Positions 18,731-28,621 are shown, numbered from the stretch's first letter. The stretch is 64,000 nt of DNA from Galbitalea sp. SE-J8 (GCF_030345695.1 NZ_JAUASV010000019.1:1-64000); one strand, 5' to 3'. Program-made: numbers and translations. Notes: a model not told the origin generated them from the letters alone.

Positions 18731-19795
18731 CTACTTGTAGCTCACGTCGCCGCCCGTGGCGACGAGCTCGATCCAGGTGTTGCCCGGGGCGAGCAGGATC
18801 GGGCTGCCCGCCGCATCCGTGAGCGTGATCGGGTCGGTGAGCGAGTCCTTCGTGTAGGTCGCGTCGATCGTGTGGCCGTTCGTCGAGACGGTCGCCTTGT
18901 TCGAGCCGATGAGCTGGCTCACGGGCGTGTGGCTGATCGTCTTGAGCTTGACCTTGAGCGTGACGACGTTGACGGCGCGCAACTGCTTGCCCGCGTCGTC
19001 CACGTCCTTGGCGCCGTTCGACTGGAAGCGCACCCAGAGGCCGAGGTCGGTGTTCCACTCCCACGTCGGGTGCGAGACGGGGCTGAAGGTCGGGGAGATG
19101 CTGGTCGTCGGCGTGCCCGCGGTCGAGGCCGTCGACGTCGCCGGATCGGCCGCGTACTGGAACTGGGGGCTCGGCGCCGCGACACCGTCGCCGAATCGCT
19201 TCACGATGTTCTGGCCGCTCGCGAGCAGGTTGTGCGGCGCCCGCTTCGCGCTCGTGCGGTGGAACAGGCTCTTGTCGCCGCCGTACTGGTCGTCGGAGAC
19301 GTTGACGACCTTGGTGTCCTTGATGCCCTTGACGAAGATCGGCTGGCCGCCCGAATACGTGATCAGGCCGCCGAGGGGCGAGACGATCGCGGGGTCCATT
19401 CCGCGGATCGAGCGCACCGGGCCGTAGGTCTCCGGGATGTGCGACTGCCAGACGGCTATGTACCGGGTGAGGCCGCCCTCGACGAGCTCCTCGAAGACCA
19501 GATCGGTGTCCTGCAGGCCGATCTGCGGGCGCGCATCCTGAAGGTTGTCGATCTTCGACGCGATCGACGGGTTCGTGATCGGAGCGTCGACCGGCAGGCC
19601 CGTGAGCGGCGCCGTGTAGGTCTGCACGGGCTCGGGCGTCGACGGCTCGCTCGGAGCGGCACTCGTCGGTGCGGGGCTCGTGGCGGCCGGCGAGGGCGAG
19701 GAGCACGCGCCGAGAACGAGGGCGGATGCGGCGAGCAGGGCGAACGTGCCGACGGCGGGTCCGAGGCGGCGCGGCGTCGAGGTCGGTGAAGTCAC
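18731..19795 (-). CDS. DUF3048 family lipoprotein (YerB-like)
   Basis: About 354 residues. Lipoprotein signal with lipobox LVLGAC, a Ser/Pro/Ala-rich spacer, then the DUF3048 domain (PLTGLPVD, VRSIRGMDP, GGDKSLFHRTSAKRAPHNL). A C-terminal DUF3048-associated domain follows, ending in TWIELVATGGDVSYK. The GTG at 19795 is preferred: a TAGGGT box (19803-19808) lies seven bases upstream, whereas the alternative GTG at 19804 overlaps that box. Extracellular, lipid-anchored; biochemical role unknown. Confidence 0.85.
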   Translation of the reverse strand: MTSPTSTPRRLGPAVGTFALLAASALVLGACSSPSPAATSPAPTSAAPSEPSTPEPVQTYTAPLTGLPVDAPITNPSIASKIDNLQDARPQIGLQDTDLVFEELVEGGLTRYIAVWQSHIPETYGPVRSIRGMDPAIVSPLGGLITYSGGQPIFVKGIKDTKVVNVSDDQYGGDKSLFHRTSAKRAPHNLLASGQNIVKRFGDGVAAPSPQFQYAADPATSTASTAGTPTTSISPTFSPVSHPTWEWNTDLGLWVRFQSNGAKDVDDAGKQLRAVNVVTLKVKLKTISHTPVSQLIGSNKATVSTNGHTIDATYTKDSLTDPITLTDAAGSPILLAPGNTWIELVATGGDVSYK

Positions 19796-19892
19796 GACGC
19801 TCACCCTAACGCCGAGCCGGGCGTCGGACGGCGCGGGGCCGGGCGTGCCCCCGATCTGCTCCCGTCGGTCGCGCCGGCTCGGTCGCGACGGT

Positions 19893-20096
19893 TCAGGCCA
19901 GGCGCACCGACTCGGCCTGCGGGCCCTTGTTGCCGGTGCCGACCTCGAACGTGACCTGCTGGCCCTCCTCGAGCACCTTGTAGCCGCTCATGTCGATGGC
20001 CGAGTAGTGCACGAAGACGTCCTGGCCGCCCCCGTCGACGGTGATGAAGCCGTAGCCCTTCTCCGCGTTGAACCACTTGACGGTTCCGTTCGCCAT
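19893..20096 (-). CDS. cspA: cold-shock protein CspA
   Basis: 67 residues. Canonical cold-shock domain with KGYGFI and DVFVHYS nucleic-acid-binding motifs; an RNA chaperone. The ATG follows GGGAG. The ~240-base region between this gene and the LytR_C gene is unusually AT-rich near 20280-20310 and is probably a long 5' leader with the promoter, as in other cspA genes. I could not define a thermosensor fold by eye. Confidence 0.95.
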   Translation of the reverse strand: MANGTVKWFNAEKGYGFITVDGGGQDVFVHYSAIDMSGYKVLEEGQQVTFEVGTGNKGPQAESVRLA

Positions 20097-20335
20097 TGGT
20101 GTAACTCCCTGCTGTGTTCTGACGACCCCCGCCGATCGAACGGGAACCGGGTCAGCGGGTCATACGGGCGTCGGGACGCGGTGAGCGAATCCACTCAGGG
20201 AACCGGATGGAGCGACCGATCCCGATCGTACTGCTCGGGGAATGCTCGATAAGGGCCGGATGCCTGAAAAGACGCGGGTATTACGGGATGGGTACATGGA
20301 TTAAACATGGGCGTAACACCCGTGCCGCCCGGCGG

Positions 20336-20896
20336 TCAGCCGGCGTCGTGCTCCGCCGCGTAGTCGGCCCCGAGCACGACGGTGATCGGCGCCCCCAGCT
20401 GCTCGGTCGTGGACCGCACGGAGTCGATGCCGAGGGCCTGTCCGACGCCCAGCGCGACGGCCTCGTCGTCGGCATCCGTGTAGTAGACCGTGCTCGTCGG
20501 GGTGTCGCGGTCCTCGGCATCGGTCGACGCCCCGACCGGCCAGCCGGCCTCCTTCAGCTGGTCGTAGGCGACCTGGTCGAGGTCGGTCGTCGAGGTGCCG
20601 TTGAGCACCGTGATGCTGATGTGCGCACCGGGGTCGATCTGGCCGGGCTCCGTGATCGGCTCGACGGTCGCCGCGGTCGACGGCGTCGTCGCGGTCGTCG
20701 GGCCGTCGGTCGCGGCGAACCCGCCGTTGAGCGCGAGGATCGCGATCGTGCCGGCGCCGACGAGCACGCCCGTGGCGAGCGCCGCCCAGCCGAACGCGAA
20801 CCACCCGGAGCGGCGCACGACCGGGGCGCGGTGCGCGCCGACGCGGTGGAGCTCCTCGGGGACGTCGTCGAACAGATCGTGGGGGTGGCTGGCCAT
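20336..20896 (-). CDS. LytR C-terminal domain membrane protein
   Basis: 186 residues. A cytoplasmic N-terminus (about 1-30) and one membrane helix (about 31-57) precede a Thr-rich linker. A LytR_C domain follows (ISITVLNGTSTTDLDQVAYDQL to ITVVLGADYA). It lacks the catalytic LCP domain, so it is not a wall-polymer ligase. It follows the DUF3263 gene by nine bases, a pairing usual in Actinobacteria. Function unknown; the outward-facing domain suggests a cell-envelope role. Confidence 0.82.
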   Translation of the reverse strand: MASHPHDLFDDVPEELHRVGAHRAPVVRRSGWFAFGWAALATGVLVGAGTIAILALNGGFAATDGPTTATTPSTAATVEPITEPGQIDPGAHISITVLNGTSTTDLDQVAYDQLKEAGWPVGASTDAEDRDTPTSTVYYTDADDEAVALGVGQALGIDSVRSTTEQLGAPITVVLGADYAAEHDAG

Positions 20897-20905
20897 GGCG
20901 CTCGT

Positions 20906-21229
20906 TCAGAGGGTCGGGCCGTCGACGGACGACGGCGGGGCGAGGCGGCGGGAGGCGCGGCGCGCGAGACGGGCGTCGCGCGCGCGCAGCAGCCGGCCGA
21001 CGAGGATCGGGTCGTAGCGCAGCGCGGCGGGGGTGTCGATGGTCGCGTCGAGCAACTGGTGGTAGCGGGTCGACGAGACGCCGAACGTGTCGGCGATCGC
21101 GCCCTCCTTCGCCCCGGCGTGCCGCCAGGTGCGGCGCTCGAACTCGAGGATGCGGCGCTCGCGCTCCGGAAGCTCGGCGGCCGACGGGATCCTCGGCGAC
21201 GTCGCACGCGGCTCGGGGCTCGCCGGCAT
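20906..21229 (-). CDS. DUF3263 family protein
   Basis: 107 residues. The core ILEFERRTWRHAGAKEGAI and FGVSSTRYHQLLDA is the DUF3263 signature and has the look of a helix-turn-helix. The C-terminus is Arg-rich. A DNA-binding role is inferred, not shown. It is first in a two-gene unit with the LytR_C protein. Confidence 0.85.
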   Translation of the reverse strand: MPASPEPRATSPRIPSAAELPERERRILEFERRTWRHAGAKEGAIADTFGVSSTRYHQLLDATIDTPAALRYDPILVGRLLRARDARLARRASRRLAPPSSVDGPTL

Positions 21230-21368
21230 GCATCCTCCCTGGATCCTGGGCTGCGGGGGGGAGGCGGGCTCCCTCGGGTCGCGGGTCAGTCTAGGTGCGC
21301 GCGGCCGAGCAACCGCCGAGCGCCCGCGGCACGTCGCGAGCGGTCGCCCGATCGGCCGGGCGGGAGAG

Positions 21369-21384
21369 GTTAGGGTTGCCTAAC
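21369..21384. promoter_or_regulatory. DtxR-type iron box over the -10 of the heme-binding lipoprotein gene
   Basis: GTTAGGGTTGCCTAAC is a perfect 6-bp inverted repeat (GTTAGG/CCTAAC, 4-base spacer) resembling the TTAG...CTAA arms of DtxR/IdeR boxes. It contains a TAGGGT -10 box (21371-21376) and ends at the GTG start, so bound repressor would block transcription directly. Confidence 0.65.
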
Positions 21385-22509
21385 GTGACCCGCCCCATCC
21401 GCTCCCGTCCGGCCCCGCGGGCCGCGCTCGCCGCTCTCGTCGCGATCGCGCTGCTGGCCGGATGCTCGACGGCCGCCCCGCACTCGACGACGACGGGGTC
21501 GGCCGCGGTCTCGCTCACCGACGCGACGCCCGTCGCCGATCCGCGCGCGGTCGAGGGCCCGTCGACCGCGGTGCTCGCCGACGACACGATCGAGCCGGTC
21601 GTGACGGATGCCGCGCAATCGCTTCCCGCGACCGTCACCTCGCACGATCCGGCGGGCGACACGCCGGTCACCGTGACCTCGACCCGACGGGTCATCGGTC
21701 TCGACCTCGCGGGATCGATCGCCGCGACGATCGCGGGCCTCGGCTTCGCCGACCGGCTCGTCGGGCGCGACGTCTCGACGACGTTCCCGGGCGCCGAGAG
21801 CCTGCCGCTCGTGACGACGGACGGCCACGCCGTCAACAGCGAGTCGATCATCGGACTGCGTCCCGACCTCGTCATCACCGACGGCACCATCGGGCCGCTC
21901 GACGTCGTGCTGCAGCTGCGCGACGCCGGCATCCCGGTCGTGTTCGTGTCGACCGAGCCGACCCTGCGCGGCGCGCAGGAGCTCGCGCACCAGGTGGCCG
22001 CGGCGCTCGGAGCGGATGCCGCGGGCGACACCCTCGCCGCGGACCTCGCGAGCCGCACGAGGTCCGTCGTCGACCGGATCGCCGCGATCGCTCCGACGAC
22101 GCAGGACGCGAGGGTGCGCATCGCGTTCCTCTACCTGCGCGGCGGCTCCGGCGTCTACTACCTGTTCGGCGAAGGATCGGGCGCCGACGAGCTCATTCGC
22201 GACCTCGGCGGCGTCGACGTCGCGAAGGAGATCGGCTGGGCGGGCATGAGGCCGATGACCGACGAGGCGCTCATCGCCGCCGACCCCGACCTCATCCTCC
22301 TGATGACGGGCGGGCTCGCGAGCGTCGGCGGCATCGACGGGCTGCTCGCCGCGAAGCCCGCCGTCGGTCTCACCGCGGCCGGGAAGCATCGCCGCTTCGT
22401 GGACATGGCCGACGGCGACATCCTGAGCTTCGGCCCGCGCCTGCCCGAGGTGCTCGAGGCGCTCGCGGTCGCGGTCTACGCCCCGGAGGACGCCCCAGCG
22501 CACGGCTGA
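21385..22509 (+). CDS. hmuT: heme/hemin ABC transporter substrate-binding lipoprotein
   Basis: 374 residues from the GTG at 21385. Lipobox ALLAGC; then a periplasmic-binding type III fold (RRVIGLDLAGSIAATIAGLG, LRPDLVITDG, and GGVDVAKEIGWAGMRPMTDE). These features match HmuT-type hemin receptors. The ~50 residues after the lipobox are a variable linker. No hmuU or hmuV follows, so a permease encoded elsewhere must be used. The overlapping iron box and the dtxR gene at 6166 point to iron-starvation induction. A related cobalamin or siderophore ligand is possible. Confidence 0.78.
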   Translation: MTRPIRSRPAPRAALAALVAIALLAGCSTAAPHSTTTGSAAVSLTDATPVADPRAVEGPSTAVLADDTIEPVVTDAAQSLPATVTSHDPAGDTPVTVTSTRRVIGLDLAGSIAATIAGLGFADRLVGRDVSTTFPGAESLPLVTTDGHAVNSESIIGLRPDLVITDGTIGPLDVVLQLRDAGIPVVFVSTEPTLRGAQELAHQVAAALGADAAGDTLAADLASRTRSVVDRIAAIAPTTQDARVRIAFLYLRGGSGVYYLFGEGSGADELIRDLGGVDVAKEIGWAGMRPMTDEALIAADPDLILLMTGGLASVGGIDGLLAAKPAVGLTAAGKHRRFVDMADGDILSFGPRLPEVLEALAVAVYAPEDAPAHG

Positions 22510-22539
22510 CACGTTCGCCCCGGGCGGCGGACCACCCGG

Positions 22540-23508
22540 TCAGGGTCGCGCGCCCCAGTCGAGCGACTGGCCGTGCGCGCCCGCGGCGCCGACGAGCTCG
22601 CCGTCCACCACGACCGCGAACCGGGTGGAGGCGCGTGCGGCGTCCGGGAACAGCCAGGTGAACGCCGGCGGGCCCTCGGCGGCGACCCAGTGCGCTCCCC
22701 GCTCGGCCATGAGCGCGCGCACCCGGGCGAAGAAGCGCTCGCGCTCCGCCCGGACGACATAGGGCATGACCGCCGTGTGCAGGATGACGAGCGTTGCGTC
22801 GCCCGGCGCCGACGCCGCGACCTCGTCGAGGCGTTCGTTGAGGTCGCCCGCGACGAGCAGCGGCGGGTCGGCGCGCGCGATCTCGATCGCCGCGCGGATG
22901 CGATCGCGGCGTTCGTGCTGCTCCGGCCAGACGAGCGTCTCCAGCCAGCGAACGGCGTCGTCGTCGCCCACGTCGAGCGGGTTGACGTCGATCCCGGCGC
23001 GCCAGACGACCTCGGGCAGCCGGGCGGGGATGGGCGGCGCTCCCGTCGTCGCGCACTCGAGCACGACGGGCGAGTCGCCGAGCACGGCGCCGCCGTCGTA
23101 CCGGTACGCGTAACGGTCGGGGTACAGGCACAGCCCGGCGGATGCGCCCACCTCGAGCAGGGCGAGCGGCCCCGGGATCGCGGCGAGCGCCGGCAGCGCC
23201 GTCGCGAGCCGCCGCGGCTCGTTCGTCTGGGTGCGCCGCACGAGCGCCTGCGCGGCGATCTCGTCCCAGTGCGCGAGCGTCCACGCGCGCCACTCGGCGT
23301 ACGCCGCCTCGGGAGCGCCGAGCAGCCGGGAGCACGCGAACACCAGGTTGGGCTGGCGCTTCTGCTCCGGCAGCTCGCGGATGCGGCGCAGCATCCGCTC
23401 GTCGGCGGCGACGCCGCGCGCCCAGTCCGCGTAGATCGCCGACTCCCCCGGCGCCTCGACGTCGGCGAACAGCCGGTACCAGGCCGCGGTGCGGTCGTCG
23501 TCGCTCAC
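22540..23508 (-). CDS. DUF2332 family protein
   Basis: 322 residues. DUF2332 hallmarks are ALLEVGASAGLCLYPDRYAY, GIDVNPLDV and VILHTAVMPYV. The ALLEVGASAG stretch resembles a methyltransferase SAM-binding loop, so a SAM-dependent activity is plausible but unproven. The GTG at 23508 overlaps the acetyltransferase stop by four bases, indicating a coupled two-gene operon. Confidence 0.8.
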   Translation of the reverse strand: MSDDDRTAAWYRLFADVEAPGESAIYADWARGVAADERMLRRIRELPEQKRQPNLVFACSRLLGAPEAAYAEWRAWTLAHWDEIAAQALVRRTQTNEPRRLATALPALAAIPGPLALLEVGASAGLCLYPDRYAYRYDGGAVLGDSPVVLECATTGAPPIPARLPEVVWRAGIDVNPLDVGDDDAVRWLETLVWPEQHERRDRIRAAIEIARADPPLLVAGDLNERLDEVAASAPGDATLVILHTAVMPYVVRAERERFFARVRALMAERGAHWVAAEGPPAFTWLFPDAARASTRFAVVVDGELVGAAGAHGQSLDWGARP

Positions 23509-24008
23509 GGCATCCGCTCCCCGCCCGGGCGGAACATCAGGATGTGCGGCAGGCCCGCCTCGACGTAGGGCTCGCCGTGGGCCACGAAGCCGTAGCGCGC
23601 GTAGAGCGGCTGCACGTATTCCTGCGCGTGCAGCACCATCGGCTCGTCGCCGAACCGCGCCAGCACCTCGTCGATGAGGCGCTGCGCGAGGCCCTCGCCG
23701 CGCCGGTCGGCGCGTACGGCGACGCGCCCGAACGAGCGCCGCGCCCGCGGCGGGCCCGGGACCCGGGGCTCGGCCGCGGCCTCGGCTCCGGTCGCGGCCG
23801 CGAGGGTCGTGCGCAGGTACGCGGCGACGCCCGCGGCATCCGCGATCCAGAGGTGCAGCGTCGACGGCGCGCGATCGGCGGCGTCGAACTCCTGCTCGTC
23901 GATGCGCTGCTCGACGTAGAACACCTCGGCCCGCAGCACCGCGATCGCGAAGAACTCGTCGGTCGTGAGCTCGCCCCACGCCTTCACCTGCGGAGACCGG
24001 TCGGGCAC
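23505..24008 (-). CDS. GNAT acetyltransferase, ElaA type
   Basis: 167 residues. Begins VPDRSPQVKAWGELTTDEFFAI and has the ElaA-type RAEVFYVEQRIDEQEFDAAD. The acetyl-CoA loop is seen in RVAVRADRRGEGLAQRLIDE, and QPLYARYGF closes the fold. Substrate unknown. GTG at 24008 has a TAAACT -10 box (24016-24021) exactly seven bases upstream, hence probably leaderless. The divergent unit to the right uses the same A/T block. Confidence 0.82.
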   Translation of the reverse strand: MPDRSPQVKAWGELTTDEFFAIAVLRAEVFYVEQRIDEQEFDAADRAPSTLHLWIADAAGVAAYLRTTLAAATGAEAAAEPRVPGPPRARRSFGRVAVRADRRGEGLAQRLIDEVLARFGDEPMVLHAQEYVQPLYARYGFVAHGEPYVEAGLPHILMFRPGGERMP

Positions 24009-24015
24009 GATCGCG

Positions 24016-24023
24016 AGTTTAAT
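24016..24023. promoter_or_regulatory. two overlapping divergent -10 boxes
   Basis: AGTTTAAT reads TAAACT leftwards (seven bases before the acetyltransferase GTG at 24008) and TTTAAT rightwards (six bases before the GTG at 24030). Both transcripts would be leaderless, and the two promoters would compete for polymerase. Confidence 0.55.
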
Positions 24024-24029
24024 CGCACC

Positions 24030-24092
24030 GTGACCGACGACATCGACAAGAGCCGCGAGCCCGCCCTCCACCTCGACCCGGCCGCCTCGTGA
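24030..24092 (+). CDS. 20-residue ORF coupled to the nitroreductase gene
   Basis: GTG start at the expected leaderless position; reads VTDDIDKSREPALHLDPAAS and stops at TGA 24090-24092. That stop overlaps the nitroreductase GTG (24089) as GTGA. It may be a leader peptide delivering ribosomes to the next start. Otherwise the message carries a long untranslated leader. Confidence 0.45.
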   Translation: MTDDIDKSREPALHLDPAAS

Positions 24093-24637
24093 CGGCGCTC
24101 GAGGCGGCGTTGCGCCGCCGGTCGCAGTCGAAGGTGACGGATGCCGCCCCCGACCACGCCGAGCTCGCGCGCTATGTGGCGGCAGCGGCATCCGTCGCCG
24201 ACCACAGCGGACTGCGTCCGTGGCGCCTCATCGAGCTGCGCGGGGACGCGCGGCGCCGACTGGGCGACGCGTTCGTCGCGGCGAGCGGGCTCGAGGGTCC
24301 GCACGCGGAGAAGCTGGCCGCGAAGCCGCTGCGCGCGTCGCTGCTCGTCGCCGTGGTCGCGACGATCCAGCCGAGCTTCAAGGTGCCGGACTGGGAGCAG
24401 GAGGCGGTGGCATCCGGCGTCGCGCACCTGCTCAGCCTCGTGCTCGACGAGGCCGGCTGGGGCGTGATGTGGCGCACGGGCGGCCACACCCGCGCGCCCG
24501 AGGTCGCCGTGATGCACGGGCTGCGCGAGAACGAGCGGCTGCTCGGCTGGCTCTACGTCGGCGGCGTGCCCGAGCGGGAGCGCTCGGACCGGGTGCGCCG
24601 GTTCGACGCGGATGCCGTGCTCACGGTGCTCGAGTAG
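24089..24637 (+). CDS. nitroreductase family protein
   Basis: 182 residues, short for the family. Nitroreductase fold: LRRRSQSKVTDAAPDHAEL, HSGLRPWRLIEL, and VLDEAGWGVMWRTG. Such flavoproteins reduce nitro- or quinone compounds with NAD(P)H; the substrate here is unknown. The start GTG overlaps the stop of the 20-codon ORF before it. There is no ribosome site of its own, so reinitiation is likely. Confidence 0.8.
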   Translation: MTALEAALRRRSQSKVTDAAPDHAELARYVAAAASVADHSGLRPWRLIELRGDARRRLGDAFVAASGLEGPHAEKLAAKPLRASLLVAVVATIQPSFKVPDWEQEAVASGVAHLLSLVLDEAGWGVMWRTGGHTRAPEVAVMHGLRENERLLGWLYVGGVPERERSDRVRRFDADAVLTVLE

Positions 24638-24660
24638 CCCGCGGCCGCGCGCGCCCGAGT

Positions 24661-24676
24661 CGTCCCCGTTGGGACG
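24661..24676. terminator. hairpin between convergent nitroreductase and tRNA-Thr
   Basis: CGTCCC CGTT GGGACG, a 6-bp stem with a tetraloop 24 bases after the nitroreductase stop. No U-run. Confidence 0.4.
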
Positions 24677-24694
24677 TCTCGCGGGCCGAGCCGG

Positions 24695-24768
24695 AGCCCC
24701 CTGTCGGATTCGAACCGACGACCCTCGCTTTACAAGAGCGATGCTCTGGCCGACTGAGCTAAGGGGGC
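24695..24768 (-). tRNA. tRNA-Thr (anticodon UGU)
   Basis: Read on the minus strand: acceptor GCCCCCT/AGGGGGC, D-arm GCTC/GAGC, anticodon stem TCGCT/AGCGA with loop CTTGTAA (UGU), and T-arm loop TTCGAAT. Discriminator U, no encoded CCA. Confidence 0.95.
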
Positions 24769-24800
24769 GTGACGGCGACGATCCTAGCGGCGCGTCGGGC

Positions 24801-25769
24801 TCAGCCGGCCGGGGTGTCGGTCGCGGTCGGCGTCGGCGATTCCGAGGGCGTATCGGCCGGGGCCGGCGCGCTGCCGGTGTCGGTGGGCGCCGGCGTCTCC
24901 GTGGAGGACTCCGTGAAGGTCGCGCCCGCGGCCTGCACGACGAACTGCTGGAACGCGTTCGGGTCGTCGTAGGGCCCCGTGAACGGGAGGCCGTTGACGA
25001 GGATCAGCGGCGGCTCTGTCAGGGTCGCGACATCCGTTCCGGGCAGCGGGCCGGCGAGCGCGCGGTCGGTGGCGTCGCCGACCCACGCGGTGAACCGGGA
25101 GTCGTCGATGCACGACTTGATGGCGGAGGCGGAGGTGACACCGGCGTTCTCGGCGGTGATCGCGAGCTCGTCGGCGCCCGGTCCGCCGGTGCCGGCGTCG
25201 GGCTGGTCGGCGAACAGCGCCTCGTTGAACGCGAAGAAGCGGTCCGGGTCGTAGTTGGCGACGCATGCCGCTGCGGCCGCGGCGCGCGTCGAATAGCCCT
25301 GCGACTTGCTGTCGAGCGTCGCGACCGGATGCACCTCGAGCGTCGCGGCGCCACTCGTCACCCACGTGGTCAGCAGATCGGAGTTCGCGCGGAAGAACTC
25401 GCCGCAGTGCGCGCACGAGTAGTCGACGTAGACCCGGAGCGCGACGACGTCCGGGCTCGTCGCGGGCGCTGCGGCGAGCGGCACCTGATCCGGCTGGAGC
25501 GCGGTCGTCGGCACGGCCGCGAGCCCCGACCCGATCTGGATGCCGTCGCTGAGCATGTTGAGCGGCCCCGGCCGGTCCGGGCGGATGGCGCCGGCGATCG
25601 ACACCGTCACGATCGCGACGATCGCGACGAGCACCACGCCGATGCCGATGCCGACGAACCAGCGCCGCCGGCGCTCGGCGCGCCGGTGCTGCTGCCGGAT
25701 CTGCGCCGCCTTCTCGCGGGCGAGCTCCCGCGGCACGGAGGTGCTCTGCGGCTCCAGATTGTCGGTCAC
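24801..25769 (-). CDS. DsbA-like membrane-anchored thioredoxin-fold protein
   Basis: 322 residues from GTG. Cytoplasmic basic N-terminus (1-36), one membrane helix (about 37-61), then a DsbA/thioredoxin_4 domain with CAHC active site (Cys119, Cys122) and a cis-Pro region near PPLILVNG. A Thr/Pro/Ser-rich tail of about 45 residues ends the protein. It probably forms or repairs disulfides in exported proteins. No DsbB/VKOR partner is nearby. Confidence 0.85.
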   Translation of the reverse strand: MTDNLEPQSTSVPRELAREKAAQIRQQHRRAERRRRWFVGIGIGVVLVAIVAIVTVSIAGAIRPDRPGPLNMLSDGIQIGSGLAAVPTTALQPDQVPLAAAPATSPDVVALRVYVDYSCAHCGEFFRANSDLLTTWVTSGAATLEVHPVATLDSKSQGYSTRAAAAAACVANYDPDRFFAFNEALFADQPDAGTGGPGADELAITAENAGVTSASAIKSCIDDSRFTAWVGDATDRALAGPLPGTDVATLTEPPLILVNGLPFTGPYDDPNAFQQFVVQAAGATFTESSTETPAPTDTGSAPAPADTPSESPTPTATDTPAG

Positions 25770-25961
25770 GGATCCCTCGGGTTAAGCGGCGGTGCCCGGG
25801 AAGGCACCCTGCATCATAGGAGTGCCCCCGGGTGGGGGGCGAACCGGGGTAAATCTCAGCGCGACTCCGGTGGCATACTGAGCAGCGGGCGGTGGCACAA
25901 CTGTCCATTCCATTCACTACGGATCGTCCGGCACGTACCTGCCGGTGAAGGAGAAGAAGTC

Positions 25962-27062
<1,101 letters not shown>

Positions 27063-27094
27063 GGCCCGGCGGGCCGCTTCGCGCGGCTAGCCTG

Positions 27095-27128
27095 AACGGG
27101 CGACGGATGCCGGCATCCGTCGCCCGTT
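27095..27128. terminator. 34-bp perfect palindrome after ugpC
   Basis: AACGGGCGACGGATGCC is followed directly by its exact reverse complement (27112-27128). As RNA it would form a 15-bp-plus hairpin ending in T-rich sequence, 32 bases after the ugpC stop. A TAGCCT box at 27089-27094 lies just before it, so it could instead be a leader structure of the DUF4032 message. Confidence 0.6.
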
Positions 27129-27167
27129 CTGCAGTTCTGCTCGACCGGCACCGCGGAGAGGACCCCG

Positions 27168-28457
27168 ATGGCGAAGGCCTCGCTCAACATCACGGCGGCG
27201 ACCGTCGACCCCGGGCTGCTCGACCTGCCCTGGGAGCTGCCGCTCGACCTGTGGCCCGACGAGACCATCGCCGCGCTGCCCAAGGGCATCTCGCGGCACC
27301 TCGTGCGCTTCGTGCACCTGTCGGGGTACATCGTCGCGATCAAGGAGACGAGCGCGGAGCTCGCGAAGAGCGAGTACGACATGCTGCGCACGCTGCAGCG
27401 GCTCGACATCCCGTGCGTCGACCCCGTCGCGGTCATCACGAACCGAACGGATGCCGCGGGCGAGCCGCTGCTGCCCGTGCTCGTCACGCGGCACCTCAAG
27501 TTCTCGCTGCCGTACCGCGCGCTGTACTCCCAGTCGCTGCGTCCGGACACCGCGAAGCGGCTCGTCGACGCGCTCGCCGTGCTGCTCGTGCGCCTGCACA
27601 TCATCGGCTTCTTCTGGGGCGACGTGTCGCTCTCGAACACGCTGTTCCGCCGCGACGCGGGCGCGTTCGCCGCCTACCTCGTCGACGCCGAGACCGGTCA
27701 GCTGTTCGACGGCGGGCTCTCGAACGGGCAGCGGGAGAACGACCTCGAGATCGCCCGCGTGAACATCGCGGGCGAGCTGCTCGACCTCGAGGCGGGCGGC
27801 CGGCTGCAGGAGGACACCGACCCGGTCGACCTCTCCAGCGGCATCGTGGCGAAGTACCGCGAGCTGTGGAGCGAGCTGACCGGCACGGAGGAGTTCGACG
27901 CGAGCGAGCGCTGGCGCATCAACGAGCGCGTGGAACGCCTCAACGAGCTCGGCTTCGACATCGAGGAGCTCGCCATCCGCTCGGATGCGACCGGCGCGCA
28001 CCTGCGCATCCAGCCGAAGGTCGTCGACGCGGGCCACCACCAGCGCCGCCTGCTGCGGCTCACCGGCCTCGACGCGCAGGAGAACCAGGCCCGGCGGCTG
28101 CTCAACGACCTCGACGCGTACGTCGCCACCAACCGGGTCGAGGGCGACGGCGACGAGGAGGAGCTCGCGCATGAGTGGACGGTGCGCGTGTTCGAGCCGG
28201 TCATCCGCTCGATCCCGCGCGACCTGCGCGGCAAGCTCGAGCCGGCCGAGGTGTTCCACCAGCTGCTCGATCACCGCTGGTACCTCTCCGAGCAGGAGAA
28301 GCGCGACGTGCCGCTCGCGGAGGCGCTCACGAGCTACATCGACACGATCCTGCGGCACCGCCGCGACGAGGCCGCGATGTTCAACCCGCCGACGGGAACG
28401 ATCACGATGCCGCTCGACGTGATCGACGACGAGGAGGACTGGCGCAAGCTCGTCTGA
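27168..28457 (+). CDS. DUF4032 family protein
   Basis: 429 residues. The N-terminal ~200 residues look like a lipopolysaccharide-kinase/protein-kinase fold: YIVAIKETS with a possible ATP-binding Lys, FFWGDVSLSNTLF as catalytic-loop-like, and YLVDAETG as DFG-like. The C-terminal half is the DUF4032 domain. The substrate is unknown. Position behind ugpC is conserved across Actinobacteria. An acidic stretch (VIDDEEDW) ends the protein. Confidence 0.82.
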   Translation: MAKASLNITAATVDPGLLDLPWELPLDLWPDETIAALPKGISRHLVRFVHLSGYIVAIKETSAELAKSEYDMLRTLQRLDIPCVDPVAVITNRTDAAGEPLLPVLVTRHLKFSLPYRALYSQSLRPDTAKRLVDALAVLLVRLHIIGFFWGDVSLSNTLFRRDAGAFAAYLVDAETGQLFDGGLSNGQRENDLEIARVNIAGELLDLEAGGRLQEDTDPVDLSSGIVAKYRELWSELTGTEEFDASERWRINERVERLNELGFDIEELAIRSDATGAHLRIQPKVVDAGHHQRRLLRLTGLDAQENQARRLLNDLDAYVATNRVEGDGDEEELAHEWTVRVFEPVIRSIPRDLRGKLEPAEVFHQLLDHRWYLSEQEKRDVPLAEALTSYIDTILRHRRDEAAMFNPPTGTITMPLDVIDDEEDWRKLV

Positions 28458-28621
28458 GCGGCGCCCGCTTGCTCAGCACTTCTCGCCGTCCGGCCGCGCC
28501 AGTTCCATTTGCCGTTATCGAAACGATGACTCGCCTTTAGGGACCACCGGCGTCGGAAGACTCTAGAACCCCGACATGGAGCTTCCCTTCGGTCCTCCGC
28601 CGGGACACTGCGGAGGGCGGT

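Noticed and set aside
20097-20335. Small ORFs in the cspA leader
   Set aside because: No start with a ribosome site and no codon bias; the AT-rich stretch fits a promoter and long 5' leader better.
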